Shown piece by piece: positions 45,881 to 55,030 of a stretch of DNA of 64,000 nucleotides; the stretch's first letter is position 1, and each line of letters starts with the position of its first letter. Both the position numbers and the translations under genes were made by a program. Under the pieces are notes generated by a model that saw nothing but the letters and a program-made list of their open reading frames with translations, made no database searches and was not told where the DNA came from. Source of the DNA: Nitrospira sp. (GTDB lineage: Bacteria > Nitrospirota > Nitrospiria > Nitrospirales > Nitrospiraceae); the NCBI GenBank assembly GCA_024760545.1, contig CP060501.1, forward strand, positions 3,302,036 through 3,366,035. Direction: 5' to 3'.

Positions 45881-46483
45881 ATGAAACAAATCTTACCCGG
45901 TATCTGGCAGTGGTCATCGTTTTCAGATGAAAAGCAGCTCGACTTCAACGGCCTGTTACTGACGATCGGTGAATACAAGATTCTCGTTGATCCCCCTCCG
46001 ATGACTGTCGAAGCGAGAGAGATTGTCCGACGAGAGGAGCCGATCGATTACATCATTGTTACCAACCGGGATCACCTTCGAGAAGCTCCTGCCTATCAAG
46101 CTGAGTTGAATTGCCAATTGTACGTGCCGGAGGCTGACGCAACCCAGATGGAAGTGAAACCGACAAGGACTTACAAAGACGGTGAACTTCTGCCAGGTGG
46201 GATCTGGGCAATTCACCTGAGGGATCAGAAGTCTCCGGGAGAATCCGCTTTGTTTATTGAACGGGGACGAGGTGTTCTGATCGTAGGGGATGCATTGATC
46301 GGCAAACCGCCTGGCGCGGTACGTCTGCTTCCTGATGAAAAGTATGCCGACCTCGGGAAAGCCAAGGAAGGACTTCGCCGGCTCTTGAAGTACAGCTTCG
46401 ACAGTCTTCTCGTTGGAGACGGCTGCTCCATCCTGGTCGGTGGCAAGCAGCAGGTGGACCAACTGCTGTCGGTGATGCCATGA
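45881..46483 (+). CDS. Degenerate metallo-beta-lactamase-fold protein
   Basis: A 200-residue protein shaped like the MBL fold: IWQWSSFSDEKQLDFNGLLLTIGEYKILVDPPPM at the start, IDYIIVTNRDHLREA where the metal motif HxHxDH should be, and later IVGDALIG and LVGDGCSIL where the third and fifth ligand regions fall. Only Asp-His of the main motif remains, and the GHG-type histidine is replaced by Asp, so classical dinuclear metal binding is doubtful. It may bind one metal or act as a scaffold. Its last codons overlap the next gene (ATGA). Confidence 0.7.
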   Translation: MKQILPGIWQWSSFSDEKQLDFNGLLLTIGEYKILVDPPPMTVEAREIVRREEPIDYIIVTNRDHLREAPAYQAELNCQLYVPEADATQMEVKPTRTYKDGELLPGGIWAIHLRDQKSPGESALFIERGRGVLIVGDALIGKPPGAVRLLPDEKYADLGKAKEGLRRLLKYSFDSLLVGDGCSILVGGKQQVDQLLSVMP

Positions 46484-47283
46484 CTTTGCGGAACGGCCTT
46501 TCAGAAGAACTGAATCGGCAAGGCAACGAGCACTTCTCGCGAGGGTACTACACCGAGGCGTATACCTGTTACGCCAAGGCGTTGGAGTGTGATCGGCTTA
46601 CCGGTGATCGGCGAGCCCTCGTCGCCACCCTCGGCAACCTGGGCAACATTTGCGCGGTCAGCGGAAGGCGGGATGCGGCTCAGGCGCACTATCAGGAAGT
46701 TTTGGAACTGCAAAAGATCCTTGGCGATGAGAAGGGCATCGGAACGACGCTGGCAAATCTGGGGAATCTCCGGGCGGATGCCGGAGAATGGGACCGGGCA
46801 CGAGCCTATTATCTGGAGGCCCTCGATCTCATGACCAAGACACACGATGAGGCGGCCCAAGCCGTGTTGTTCTCTGACCTTGGTTTGGTGGCCCGGGAAA
46901 CCGGTCTGTTTGACGAAGCGATCCAGTTTTACGAGCGGTCGTTGGCATTGATGCGCCGGTTGGGGAATCTGGGCGGCGTTGCGGACGCGTGGCGCATGAT
47001 CGGCCGCACGTTCTTGATACGAAAACGCTATGGCGATGCCATTGCGTGTTGTCAAACCAGCCAATCAATCTCCGAGCGGTTACGCGACGAACTCCGCGCC
47101 GGCGGTGCCCGTTACGTGCTCGCTCAATGTTATGAGGAGATAGGGCGGCTGCAGGACGCCGCAGATCTGCTCGAACAGGTTGTGTCGATGGACCGCAAAT
47201 ATCGCCTGCCGAAACTTGAAGAAAACACACAGCGCCTGAAGATACTCCAGGCCCGACTCGCTGAGGGATGCATGCATGAGTGA
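46480..47283 (+). CDS. Tetratricopeptide-repeat protein
   Basis: A 267-residue cytoplasmic protein made almost wholly of TPR helices: about six repeats from residue 10 to 250 (for example NLGNICAVSGRRDAAQAHYQEVLEL, DLGLVARETGLFDEAIQFYERSLAL, VLAQCYEEIGRLQDAADLLEQVV). It lacks a signal and an attached catalytic domain, so it likely holds other proteins, perhaps those of the same coupled cluster. It overlaps the genes on both sides. Confidence 0.85.
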   Translation: MTLRNGLSEELNRQGNEHFSRGYYTEAYTCYAKALECDRLTGDRRALVATLGNLGNICAVSGRRDAAQAHYQEVLELQKILGDEKGIGTTLANLGNLRADAGEWDRARAYYLEALDLMTKTHDEAAQAVLFSDLGLVARETGLFDEAIQFYERSLALMRRLGNLGGVADAWRMIGRTFLIRKRYGDAIACCQTSQSISERLRDELRAGGARYVLAQCYEEIGRLQDAADLLEQVVSMDRKYRLPKLEENTQRLKILQARLAEGCMHE

Positions 47284-47710
47284 GCCGACTTCAGCATGGG
47301 AGCGACTTCGCACTGAACTGGTGCGGTCATTCCCCCGGTTCTACGATTTGGAGCCCAACGGACCGCTCATGATGGATCTAGGGGAGGATGGTTGGCTCTT
47401 GGAGGTCAGGCCGGAAGGCACGGTCCTGTGCCAATATGGTGTGGCAATGGAAGATGTCATGGCCCTGATGTCGGAAGGAACGCCGGAGGATTTGGGAACC
47501 GACGAAGTTGCGAAGCAGGCCAAGTATTTTCTTCAGCCGGCGGTGGCCAAGTATAGGGCACTCCTGCTGCAATCTGGGTTTGTTGAGGAGACCGAGATGA
47601 CCGACGAGTTTGTAGCGGTCACCTTTACACGTGCCGTCGATCTGCAGAATCGCCCCAAACTGGAAGACCTTCTTCGATGGTGTTGCCGACAAATCGGAGG
47701 TGCCTCGTGA
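47276..47710 (+). CDS. Unknown 144-residue protein of the coupled cluster
   Basis: No family recognised. It is acidic overall, predicted alpha/beta and soluble: RLRTELVRSFPRFYDLEPNGPLMMDLGEDGWLLEV, VLCQYGVAMEDVMALM, and a closing WCCRQIGG with a Cys pair. It overlaps the TPR gene by eight bases and the methyltransferase start by one, so it is made together with them. Confidence 0.65.
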   Translation: MSEPTSAWERLRTELVRSFPRFYDLEPNGPLMMDLGEDGWLLEVRPEGTVLCQYGVAMEDVMALMSEGTPEDLGTDEVAKQAKYFLQPAVAKYRALLLQSGFVEETEMTDEFVAVTFTRAVDLQNRPKLEDLLRWCCRQIGGAS

Positions 47711-48762
47711 TGCAACGCATTACGAACTTCGATGAGTTTCGAGACGCCATTTCGGCCTATCGCTTGCCCCGGGTGTTGCTGGCGGCGCTGGAACTGGATC
47801 TCTTTACGACGGTCGGCGAACGATCATGGACGATTCCCGATCTTGCCAAGGAACTCAAAGTCAGCGAACGAGGTCTGAGCATTCTCTGTCGTAATCTGGC
47901 CGCGGCCGGAGTCCTACAAAAAAAGGGAGCTATCTATAAGAACACCCGGCTGGGCGCGACGGCGCTGAATGCCAACCATCGCGTCTATCGCGGCGGGTAT
48001 TTGAACCTCATCCGAACCCACTGGGCAGATTGGATGCGACTGTTGGAGTCTGTGCGGAGCGGGTTGCCGATCGATCATGATGCTCCCGACAGTCCAGACT
48101 ACCGCCGACAATTTACGTGGGCCATGCATCACCGGACCTTGGAGATTGCTCCGGCAATTGCGGCACAACTTCACATGAGTCGAGCGAAAACTCTGCTGGA
48201 CCTCGGCGGAGGGCCCGGCACGTATGCGATGGCATTTCTCGCGAAGAATCCCAAGCTTCGTGCCACCGTGTGTGATCGGGAAGCCGCTCTTGAGGTCGCG
48301 AAAGAAATTGCCAGCACTCATAGGACGGGGCGGCGGCTTTCCTACCTCCCGCTCGATTTTTCAAGGGACCCGATAACGGGAGCCTATGACGTCATCTGGT
48401 ACTCGAATGTGCTGCATATTTATTCGCCTGAAGATAATCAGGCCATCTTTTGCCGCGCCCTGGCTGCATTGATGCCGGGTGGTCGACTCATCATCCAAGA
48501 CGCGTTTCTGCACGATCGCGAAGGGTTGTATCCACTGGAAGCAAGTCTGTTTGCGGGATCGATGCTGCTGTTCACGGAAGGTGGAAACACCTATTCAGCC
48601 TCGGAGACGGGGGAGTGGTTGAAAAAGGCCGGATTCGTCGGTATCAAGATGCACGCGCTTAAGAAGGGGACGGGGGACTGGGAGGATGGGATTTTAGAGG
48701 CATCGGCTCCTGGCCCAGGTCTAAGAGCGACCGCCCGCCGAACACGATCAGTAGGAAATTGA
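47710..48762 (+). CDS. SAM-dependent O-methyltransferase-like protein
   Basis: A 350-residue class I methyltransferase with the plant/bacterial O-methyltransferase layout: an N-terminal winged-helix dimerisation domain (LAALELDLFTTVGERSWTIPDLAKELKVSERGLSILCRNL) and a Rossmann domain with the SAM motif LLDLGGGPGTYAMAF, VIWYSNVLHIYSPEDN and MPGGRLIIQDAFLHD. These enzymes act on hydroxylated small molecules such as carotenoids, quinones or polyketides; the substrate is unknown. Its tail (after about residue 320) overlaps a converging gene by 104 bases. Confidence 0.85.
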   Translation: MQRITNFDEFRDAISAYRLPRVLLAALELDLFTTVGERSWTIPDLAKELKVSERGLSILCRNLAAAGVLQKKGAIYKNTRLGATALNANHRVYRGGYLNLIRTHWADWMRLLESVRSGLPIDHDAPDSPDYRRQFTWAMHHRTLEIAPAIAAQLHMSRAKTLLDLGGGPGTYAMAFLAKNPKLRATVCDREAALEVAKEIASTHRTGRRLSYLPLDFSRDPITGAYDVIWYSNVLHIYSPEDNQAIFCRALAALMPGGRLIIQDAFLHDREGLYPLEASLFAGSMLLFTEGGNTYSASETGEWLKKAGFVGIKMHALKKGTGDWEDGILEASAPGPGLRATARRTRSVGN

Positions 48763-49060
48763 GGAACCCGCTGACTCCGCTCGCCATTATGATCGGAGCC
48801 GCGTCAGAATCGATGTTGAGCATCTGAATGATCGTTGCGACGTCCATGGCTAGTCCAACCGTTGCGTAGATCACGCAAACCATCGCGGCCCATCGCAACC
48901 TTAGCCAAACCAAGACAGCAAGCGCGAGTGGGAACAGGATAAAAAAGCCGAGTCTCCACGCCAAGCCTGGCGCCATAGATATGGCGTTCTGATTCAAGAG
49001 CAGTCCCGCCTCGACGAAAAGCAAGCCTAGTAACAGAGTCAGTAAGGCAGTGCGTTTCAT
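48659..49060 (-). CDS. Four-helix membrane protein, unknown
   Basis: A 133-residue protein with about four hydrophobic helices (residues about 5-20, 30-50, 58-76, 90-110) and a Pro/Ser-rich tail (SHPPSPPSPS). The reading frame and helices are convincing, but its last 35 codons run opposite to the methyltransferase 3' end. Function unknown. Confidence 0.6.
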   Translation of the reverse strand: MKRTALLTLLLGLLFVEAGLLLNQNAISMAPGLAWRLGFFILFPLALAVLVWLRLRWAAMVCVIYATVGLAMDVATIIQMLNIDSDAAPIIMASGVSGFLNFLLIVFGGRSLLDLGQEPMPLKSHPPSPPSPS

Positions 49061-49141
49061 TCAGAGACTATAGACCGTAGAGGAAAACGTCGGCAATGGG
49101 TGCCTTGTTGTCGGCAGTTTTGGGATGCTAGCCTGATTTGT

Positions 49142-49582
49142 ATGGATTTCAGCGAGCGGACAGAGAGTGGTCTAGGCGAGCAGGTCTGCCTGCTCATCTA
49201 TGACGCGGAATGCCGACTTTGTGTTTCCACCAAAGCGAAACTCGAGCGGGTAGGAGTTGCCCAAGCAGGGACCAACGTCAGATTTCTTGCGTATCAAAGC
49301 GAGGAGGCCATGAAAGCTCTGGGGCAGGACTACCGCCCTGGTCGCCCTGATATGGCGTTCTTAATCCAATCTTCAGGAGAAGTGCTCCGAGGCTTCGATG
49401 CCTTTCTTCCCTTCATCCCTAACCTCCCTGGCGGAAAACTTCTGCGATGGGGGTTAAGACTCCCTTTCGCAAGGCGGCTGACCGAATTGGGCTATCGCGT
49501 GGTCGCACGCCATCGGTATCGATGGTTTGGCCATGCCAAGCCGGTCGAGAGAACTGAAGCAAGCAATTCCATTCTTTCGTGA
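49142..49582 (+). CDS. DCC-family thiol-disulfide oxidoreductase-like protein (DUF393)
   Basis: A 146-residue protein with the family hallmark DAECRLC (D-x-x-C-x-x-C, about residues 21-27) near the start, VRFLAYQSEEAMKALG, DMAFLIQSSGEVLRGFDAFLPF and a C-terminal RYRWFGH. DCC proteins have a thioredoxin-like fold; roles are poorly defined. The ATG at 49142 is taken; a longer frame from 49100 is less likely. Confidence 0.82.
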   Translation: MDFSERTESGLGEQVCLLIYDAECRLCVSTKAKLERVGVAQAGTNVRFLAYQSEEAMKALGQDYRPGRPDMAFLIQSSGEVLRGFDAFLPFIPNLPGGKLLRWGLRLPFARRLTELGYRVVARHRYRWFGHAKPVERTEASNSILS

Positions 49583-49675
49583 TGCCCCCCTCTTTCGAGG
49601 GGATTCTTCCCACAGCGGGGAATTTACCGGCGATCTCCTCTCTTCCAGAATGCGCTCACTCCTGGAGGAGGGCAT

Positions 49676-50548
49676 ATGTCGCACATGCGGGTCGTGTCGC
49701 AGAGCATTTCTGGTTTCGTTCATGGGACAGACCGAAAATGTAACGTCTTCTGTCATGACCGTTCGAACATGCCGATCTGGCTGGCTGTCGTGGGGCTTTG
49801 TCTTTCGCTTTCTATCGGTCAAGCATGGGGTGAAGTAGGCACGGGAGAAAAAGGAGCGATTGTGGCGGCAGGGTTCGGTTACCAAATCGGCTCTTCATCG
49901 GTGATCGCTGTGAAGATATATGACGCAGGATCGGGCGCAATTTTATCCGATGAAGTTTATGAACTGGCTGTCAAGGAAAGTGAGGAGACGGGCCAGACTA
50001 GTGAGCCACGGATTTTTGCCGGTGGAATCGGACTTGGTGCGACCGACCTTTCCAATTTTGTATTGCGGGTATACGACGCAAATACTGGGGCATTTCAGTG
50101 GGAGGGACGACTCAACCTTGTTCAGCCCGACAAGAAAGGAGCGGGACACGTCATATCGGCTTCGATGCCACAGCGCGCAACTGTCACAAAGGTACACAGT
50201 GTAGCAACGGTTACCGAACAACCCGTGTTCCTCCTGCGTGCATTGAATGCCATAACCGGGTTATCTGTCTGGGAAGATGAATTTACAACGGTGGGCGCTC
50301 GAATTCCTCGAGTACAGCCGATCGCAAGCCGGTCGATCCAGCCGGCCGCGCTCACAACAGTCAGCTCCCATGCATTTGACTTCAGAATTCGTATGTATGA
50401 TCCCAGTGGGAAGAAAGTTCTTTGGGAGGATCAATTATCCAGCTTGGATGCTGATGAAGGCAGCCAAGAATCGTTCAGCGACCGGGCTCATCTCCTTCCC
50501 CCCTGGCCCAATCAGTCGCCGGAAGAGTCTGCCGCAGAGTTAATGTAA
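49676..50548 (+). CDS. Secreted beta-rich protein, unknown
   Basis: A 290-residue product. A very strong ribosome binding site (GGAGGAGGG) supports the ATG at 49676, which gives a 31-residue polar stretch before the hydrophobic signal (MPIWLAVVGLCLSLSIGQAWG). The ATG at 49769 would start the signal directly but has no good site. The mature part has three related beta-strand blocks with similar sequence (VIAVKIYDAGSGAILSDEVYE, VLRVYDANTGAFQWEGR, DFRIRMYDPSGKKVLWEDQ), about 75-110 residues apart, suggesting a repeated fold of propeller type. Function unknown. Confidence 0.65.
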   Translation: MSHMRVVSQSISGFVHGTDRKCNVFCHDRSNMPIWLAVVGLCLSLSIGQAWGEVGTGEKGAIVAAGFGYQIGSSSVIAVKIYDAGSGAILSDEVYELAVKESEETGQTSEPRIFAGGIGLGATDLSNFVLRVYDANTGAFQWEGRLNLVQPDKKGAGHVISASMPQRATVTKVHSVATVTEQPVFLLRALNAITGLSVWEDEFTTVGARIPRVQPIASRSIQPAALTTVSSHAFDFRIRMYDPSGKKVLWEDQLSSLDADEGSQESFSDRAHLLPPWPNQSPEESAAELM

Positions 50549-50598
50549 CGACAACCCACATCCGTTCTATACCGATCCAGGATCATGGGCGAGCGAAG

Positions 50599-52014
50599 CT
50601 ACGAGCGGTTGTGTTCGAAGCTCTCGAGCCACTGGCGGTGGAACTGTTCGTAGGACACGAACAGTTTGTTTTGGAGTGCATTTGCCACTGATGCCTTTGC
50701 TTGAAAGGCATTCAGCAATTCATCGACACGGGCCATGCCCCATCGCTCGATTAGGTAGCGCGTTGCAGAATTCGCTTCTAAATAGGCAACCGTCGAAGTG
50801 CTGGCCGGTAGTGCGCTCCAGGAACCTTCCAGGTAGGCCAACGGAATTACTTTGATATCTCCTTGCATAACGTGATCAAGTTCCGGCCACGCATCTCCAG
50901 CCAATTGCATGGCAAGACCTTCGTTCAACCACGTAGGCAGCGCTCCGCTGCTCGTCCCCAAACGGTCATGGAGCAGCGCATGGACATACTCGTGACGGAG
51001 CACACTGGTGAGCCACTTCCTATCTGTCGTCGCCCCTTGCGTGGGGATCTGAATGCGTCCAAGGTTGGGGTCGTAAAGGCCGTCGGCCCAAGCCGGGCTT
51101 CCGGTCGCCCCTTGAAACGTATCCTTGGCGTGGAGGACGACTATGATCGGCTTCGACGGGAAATGCCCAAACTTCTGCCCGATCTCTCGATAGGCTTCTT
51201 CAAGTATCTCCAGAACTGAGGCCCATGTATTCTGGTCTTCCTCGCCATCAAACTTCACCACAAAATGAGTGCTGCCTCTTACGGTCATATGGGATTCAAC
51301 CGACTGAGTGCGACGAATCTTCGCGGTGACAGCAGCCAGATAGGACTGAAGGGCTGGATCCTGCCGTGCTCGGTCGGCTGCTTGGCGTAAATGTTTCCCT
51401 GCTTCAGCCAGTTCATCTTGTTCTTGTAACAAGTCGGCCATAGCGAGATGTGGGAACGGCTCTTCCGGAACTAGCTTCATCAATTTCGTTAAGAATTCAA
51501 TGCTCAGCGCAGGGTCCCGCTGCTCCCAGTAGGCATGGGCGAGGTTTAAGAGGATCACAGGGTTGGAGTCGTCAATCTCGGCCGCTCTCTTAAACAACTT
51601 GATGGATGCTTTCGTGCCATTGAGCCGTTCCTGTTGCAACCCGAGATTGTTCCACATGACTGCGACGAAGGGTTTGGATTTTCCGTCCGACAAGACCGCT
51701 GGCGGAAGCTCTTTGAGCCTCGTCTCGGCAAGCGCCAGGTTATGTTTTTCGATCTCATCACGAATCGCCTCTAGGAGTGCCTCGTGCGGGGTAGGCGGGA
51801 TCACGCTTTGGTCGAGTGCACGAACCGGTGTCGCTTCACTCTCAGCTGACCGGGTCTGTGGTGGGGCTGGAGGTGGCGCGACAGTCTCCATGGTTTCTGC
51901 GAGCTGTGCAGTTGGTGGTGGCATGACAGGCTTCAGAAACAGGTGGTACCCAACCAGGAGGGCCAGCCCCAATCCAAGCGGCGTGAGAATGTGTGTAATG
52001 TTCCGGCGGTACAT
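50599..52014 (-). CDS. TPR metalloprotease-like protein (peptidase MA type)
   Basis: A 471-residue anchored protein. An N-terminal membrane helix (TPLGLGLALLVGYHLFL) is followed by a Pro-rich linker, TPR helices (about residues 90-220) and a zincin domain with HEYVHALLHDRL (H-E-x-x-H) near residue 325 and a downstream glutamate helix LPTWLNEGLAMQL, the gluzincin pattern of the MA clan. The active site faces the periplasm. Start at 52014 is preferred; 52062 would add 16 residues. Confidence 0.82.
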   Translation of the reverse strand: MYRRNITHILTPLGLGLALLVGYHLFLKPVMPPPTAQLAETMETVAPPPAPPQTRSAESEATPVRALDQSVIPPTPHEALLEAIRDEIEKHNLALAETRLKELPPAVLSDGKSKPFVAVMWNNLGLQQERLNGTKASIKLFKRAAEIDDSNPVILLNLAHAYWEQRDPALSIEFLTKLMKLVPEEPFPHLAMADLLQEQDELAEAGKHLRQAADRARQDPALQSYLAAVTAKIRRTQSVESHMTVRGSTHFVVKFDGEEDQNTWASVLEILEEAYREIGQKFGHFPSKPIIVVLHAKDTFQGATGSPAWADGLYDPNLGRIQIPTQGATTDRKWLTSVLRHEYVHALLHDRLGTSSGALPTWLNEGLAMQLAGDAWPELDHVMQGDIKVIPLAYLEGSWSALPASTSTVAYLEANSATRYLIERWGMARVDELLNAFQAKASVANALQNKLFVSYEQFHRQWLESFEHNRS

Positions 52015-52149
52015 GGGCGCTCGACCACGAGTGTAGCACCCTAAGAAAAGGTGACCAAGCATTCGAGCAAAAACCGTCGGTGGATCCCGACATGCCGTTT
52101 GAGCGGTTCATTGAGGGCTGGAAGGCACTATGCTACGATTCCGTACCGT

Positions 52150-54699
52150 ATGCAAGGTGGTCCTACAGGATTGGGTCCGCACACATCGTTTCAGGAGTTG
52201 TTAGAACGCATCGCGCGACCTATCGAGTTCGCGAGCCGGGATGATTGCGCCCATTTGAAGACGGTCTCAAATCTGAGCGCGTTCATCTCCACACAAGTCT
52301 TGTCAGCCCTTCGGCAAGAAACCTACCCCAAAGCTATTGAAGCTCGCCTGATTTCGTTGCGGGATCTGTTCGTCGATTTTCTGCCGGCGTTACCTCTCGA
52401 CGAGCAACATCGACGATTGCGGGCGGCTATGCTGCTCATCAAGGCACTCCGAGTGGCTGGTCGGTCGCAGCCTGCCCATCCTAATGATTCGTTGGCACAA
52501 TCTTCCCGCGGTTCTGAAGTGGCAAGTGTGAGGCGTCCTGATCTCTGGAACCTTGCGGTTCGGTTCGTCAAAGGTGTCGGACCCAAGCGGACCCATCTTC
52601 TACAACGGTTACGTATTCAGACGGTAGAAGATGCGCTTTGGACCATCCCTTGGCGCTATGAGGATCGTTCAGTAATGACGCCGATCGGGAACCTCGTCCC
52701 TGGAATGGTGGCGTCGATTTGCGGGACGGTCGGCAAATGCGACGCGAAACGGACAAGAAATCGACGGTTGAACGTGCTTGACGTCGGTGTCGAGGATCAG
52801 TCCGGGCGAATGCAGGTGGTCTTTTTCAATCAGCCGTATTTGGAAGATATTCTGACGGTTGGGACTCGGGTGATGATGAGCGGGCGGGTGATCGCCGGTC
52901 GGCAGGGATGGATGGTGCCCCGAATGGATGTGGTCCAATACGAGATCGTCGGAGAAGATACCGAATCGACGTTGCATGTCGGACGAATCGTTCCCATCTA
53001 TCATGAAACCAAAGGATGGACCTCTCGTCAAATGCGGGTGTTGGTGAGGAGCCTGTTGGCAGACCATGGGCTTGAGCTCCATGACCATTTACCGGTGCCC
53101 CTTCGGGCGCGTCAACGGTTGATCCCAATTCATGAAGCGCTGCAGGACGTCCATTTCCCGAAGACCGGCACAGATCCTCAGCTGCTGGAACGAGGGAGGA
53201 CACCTGCGCATCGGCGATTGGCGTTTGAGGAACTCCTGCTTCTCCAGGTGGCGTTAGCGACGAGACGTCGATTGATGCATGATGAGCCAAAGGAGCTGCG
53301 ATTCAATCTGCGGACCCCGCTTGTAGAGAAGCTAGGTCGCCTCTTGCCCTTTCGCCTCACGACGGCGCAGGATCGTGTCATTCGCGAAATATTTCGAGAC
53401 ATGATCTCGACGCAGCCCATGAATCGCTTGGTGCAAGGAGATGTGGGGTCTGGGAAGACAGCGGTCGCCTTGCACGCCATCGTGATGGCCTGCGGATCAG
53501 GATATCAGGCGGCCCTCATGGCACCGACGGAAATTCTTGCCGAGCAACACTATCGAAACCTCTCCGGAACATTTCAGGCCTTGGGCCTTCAAACGATCCT
53601 CGTGCGCGGGGGAGAGAAGGCTTCGGTGAAGCGGGCACAAGCAGAACAGCTGGCCACAGGCGAAATTCAGGTGGCCATCGGCACCCATGCCCTCATTCAA
53701 CAGGGTGTGAAATTCAAGAGTTTGGGTTTGGCGGTGGTCGATGAGCAGCACAAGTTCGGTGTGCTGCAACGGAAGACCCTGATCGATAAGGGTTATACCC
53801 CTGATGTCCTCGTGCTGACGGCCACTCCTATTCCACGGACGTTGGCCATGACGGTGTATGGCGATCTTGATGTATCGGTGATTGATGTGCTGCCGCCGGG
53901 ACGAAAGCCGGTGCGCACGTTTCTATTCGGTGAGGGCCATCGGCGGCGAGCCTATCAGATCTTGCGAGATGAACTCCGCAACAAAAGACAGGCATATGTG
54001 GTCTATCCACTTGTGGAGGAATCGGAAAAGACCGACCTCCAGGCAGCGATTCAGGGTGCCGAACAGTTGCGGAACGGAGAATTTTCTGAATTCAGCGTTG
54101 GCCTGCTGCATGGACGTATGAAGGCAGCTGAGAAGGAAAAGGTGATGGCGGACTTCAAGGCTGGCAACATCCAGTTGTTGGTGGCGACAACCGTGATCGA
54201 GGTCGGCGTCGATGTACCCAATGCGACCATGATGATGATCGAACATGCAGAGCGATTTGGTCTTGCGCAGTTGCACCAATTACGTGGACGAGTGGGACGG
54301 GGCAGCCATCAATCCTATTGCCTGTTGATGGCGGCGAATTTGGGGCAGAGAAAGACTCAGTTGGGACGGCGTCCAGTGGACGACAATCACGAGTCAGTGC
54401 CATCCACGGCAAGGGAGCGTTTGGAAGCGCTCGTCCGCTCCAACGATGGATTTGTGATTGCCGAGGACGATCTGCGGATCAGAGGGCCGGGAGAGTTCTT
54501 CGGCTTACGTCAATGGGGGATGCCGGAATTTCGTGTGGCCAATCTGGTCCGAGACGGTGATTTGTTGCAGCAGGCCAGGCAAGAGGCTTTTTCATTACTG
54601 AAAGCGGATCCAGGCCTGAAAGAGCCGGCGCATGAAGGATTGCGTGAGGCAATGTTACGAAAATGGGAGAAGAAGCTCGAACTGGGTTCAATCAGCTAG
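52150..54699 (+). CDS. recG: ATP-dependent DNA helicase RecG
   Basis: RecG reverses stalled replication forks. The 849-residue product has the wedge/OB region (FVKGVGPKRTHLLQRLRIQTVEDALWTIPWRYEDR), Walker A QGDVGSGKTAVALHA, the DExx box VVDEQHKFGVLQR, ATPIPRTLAMTVYGDLDVS, and the C-terminal ATTVIEVGVDVPNATMM, QLHQLRGRVGRG and RGPGEFFGLRQWG. The start at 52150 is chosen; an open extension to 52051 lies antisense to the neighbouring gene's start. Confidence 0.96.
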   Translation: MQGGPTGLGPHTSFQELLERIARPIEFASRDDCAHLKTVSNLSAFISTQVLSALRQETYPKAIEARLISLRDLFVDFLPALPLDEQHRRLRAAMLLIKALRVAGRSQPAHPNDSLAQSSRGSEVASVRRPDLWNLAVRFVKGVGPKRTHLLQRLRIQTVEDALWTIPWRYEDRSVMTPIGNLVPGMVASICGTVGKCDAKRTRNRRLNVLDVGVEDQSGRMQVVFFNQPYLEDILTVGTRVMMSGRVIAGRQGWMVPRMDVVQYEIVGEDTESTLHVGRIVPIYHETKGWTSRQMRVLVRSLLADHGLELHDHLPVPLRARQRLIPIHEALQDVHFPKTGTDPQLLERGRTPAHRRLAFEELLLLQVALATRRRLMHDEPKELRFNLRTPLVEKLGRLLPFRLTTAQDRVIREIFRDMISTQPMNRLVQGDVGSGKTAVALHAIVMACGSGYQAALMAPTEILAEQHYRNLSGTFQALGLQTILVRGGEKASVKRAQAEQLATGEIQVAIGTHALIQQGVKFKSLGLAVVDEQHKFGVLQRKTLIDKGYTPDVLVLTATPIPRTLAMTVYGDLDVSVIDVLPPGRKPVRTFLFGEGHRRRAYQILRDELRNKRQAYVVYPLVEESEKTDLQAAIQGAEQLRNGEFSEFSVGLLHGRMKAAEKEKVMADFKAGNIQLLVATTVIEVGVDVPNATMMMIEHAERFGLAQLHQLRGRVGRGSHQSYCLLMAANLGQRKTQLGRRPVDDNHESVPSTARERLEALVRSNDGFVIAEDDLRIRGPGEFFGLRQWGMPEFRVANLVRDGDLLQQARQEAFSLLKADPGLKEPAHEGLREAMLRKWEKKLELGSIS

Positions 54700-54706
54700 G
54701 ATATCG

Positions 54707-55030
54707 ATGGGACTTCTACAGCGATTGAAAGACGATTTGCGAGCCGGGATCGCCACTCTGCGCCTGGGAACCGTCCATGCGGCCGGTCGCGCTCTGGAAG
54801 AGACGGAACTGCTCCGAATGAGGCTGGAACTCCGCAAGCTCGACCAGCAACTCTCTGATCTCTTTAAAGACATCGGTGAGCGGGCCATCGACATGAAGGA
54901 GCGTGGCGAAACGGCGGAACGTGTCGTCTATGATGCCGAGATCGTACGCCTCGTGAAAGAGGTTCAAGAGCTCAAAGAGTCGCGGAAGAAGCTGGAGGCT
55001 GAGATGGATGAGATTCGGAACGAGCAATGA
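54707..55030 (+). CDS. Small coiled-coil protein
   Basis: A 107-residue, highly charged protein predicted as one long helix or two-helix hairpin (LGTVHAAGRALEETELLRMRLELRKLDQQLSDLFKD, then EIVRLVKEVQELKESRKKLEAEM). No signal. It starts eight bases after recG and its stop overlaps the exopolyphosphatase start (ATGA). Function unknown. Confidence 0.75.
   Translation: MGLLQRLKDDLRAGIATLRLGTVHAAGRALEETELLRMRLELRKLDQQLSDLFKDIGERAIDMKERGETAERVVYDAEIVRLVKEVQELKESRKKLEAEMDEIRNEQ

Noticed and set aside
49587-49602. A CCCCTC/GAGGGG hairpin after the DCC-family gene
   Set aside because: Six-base stem with no T-run; weak.
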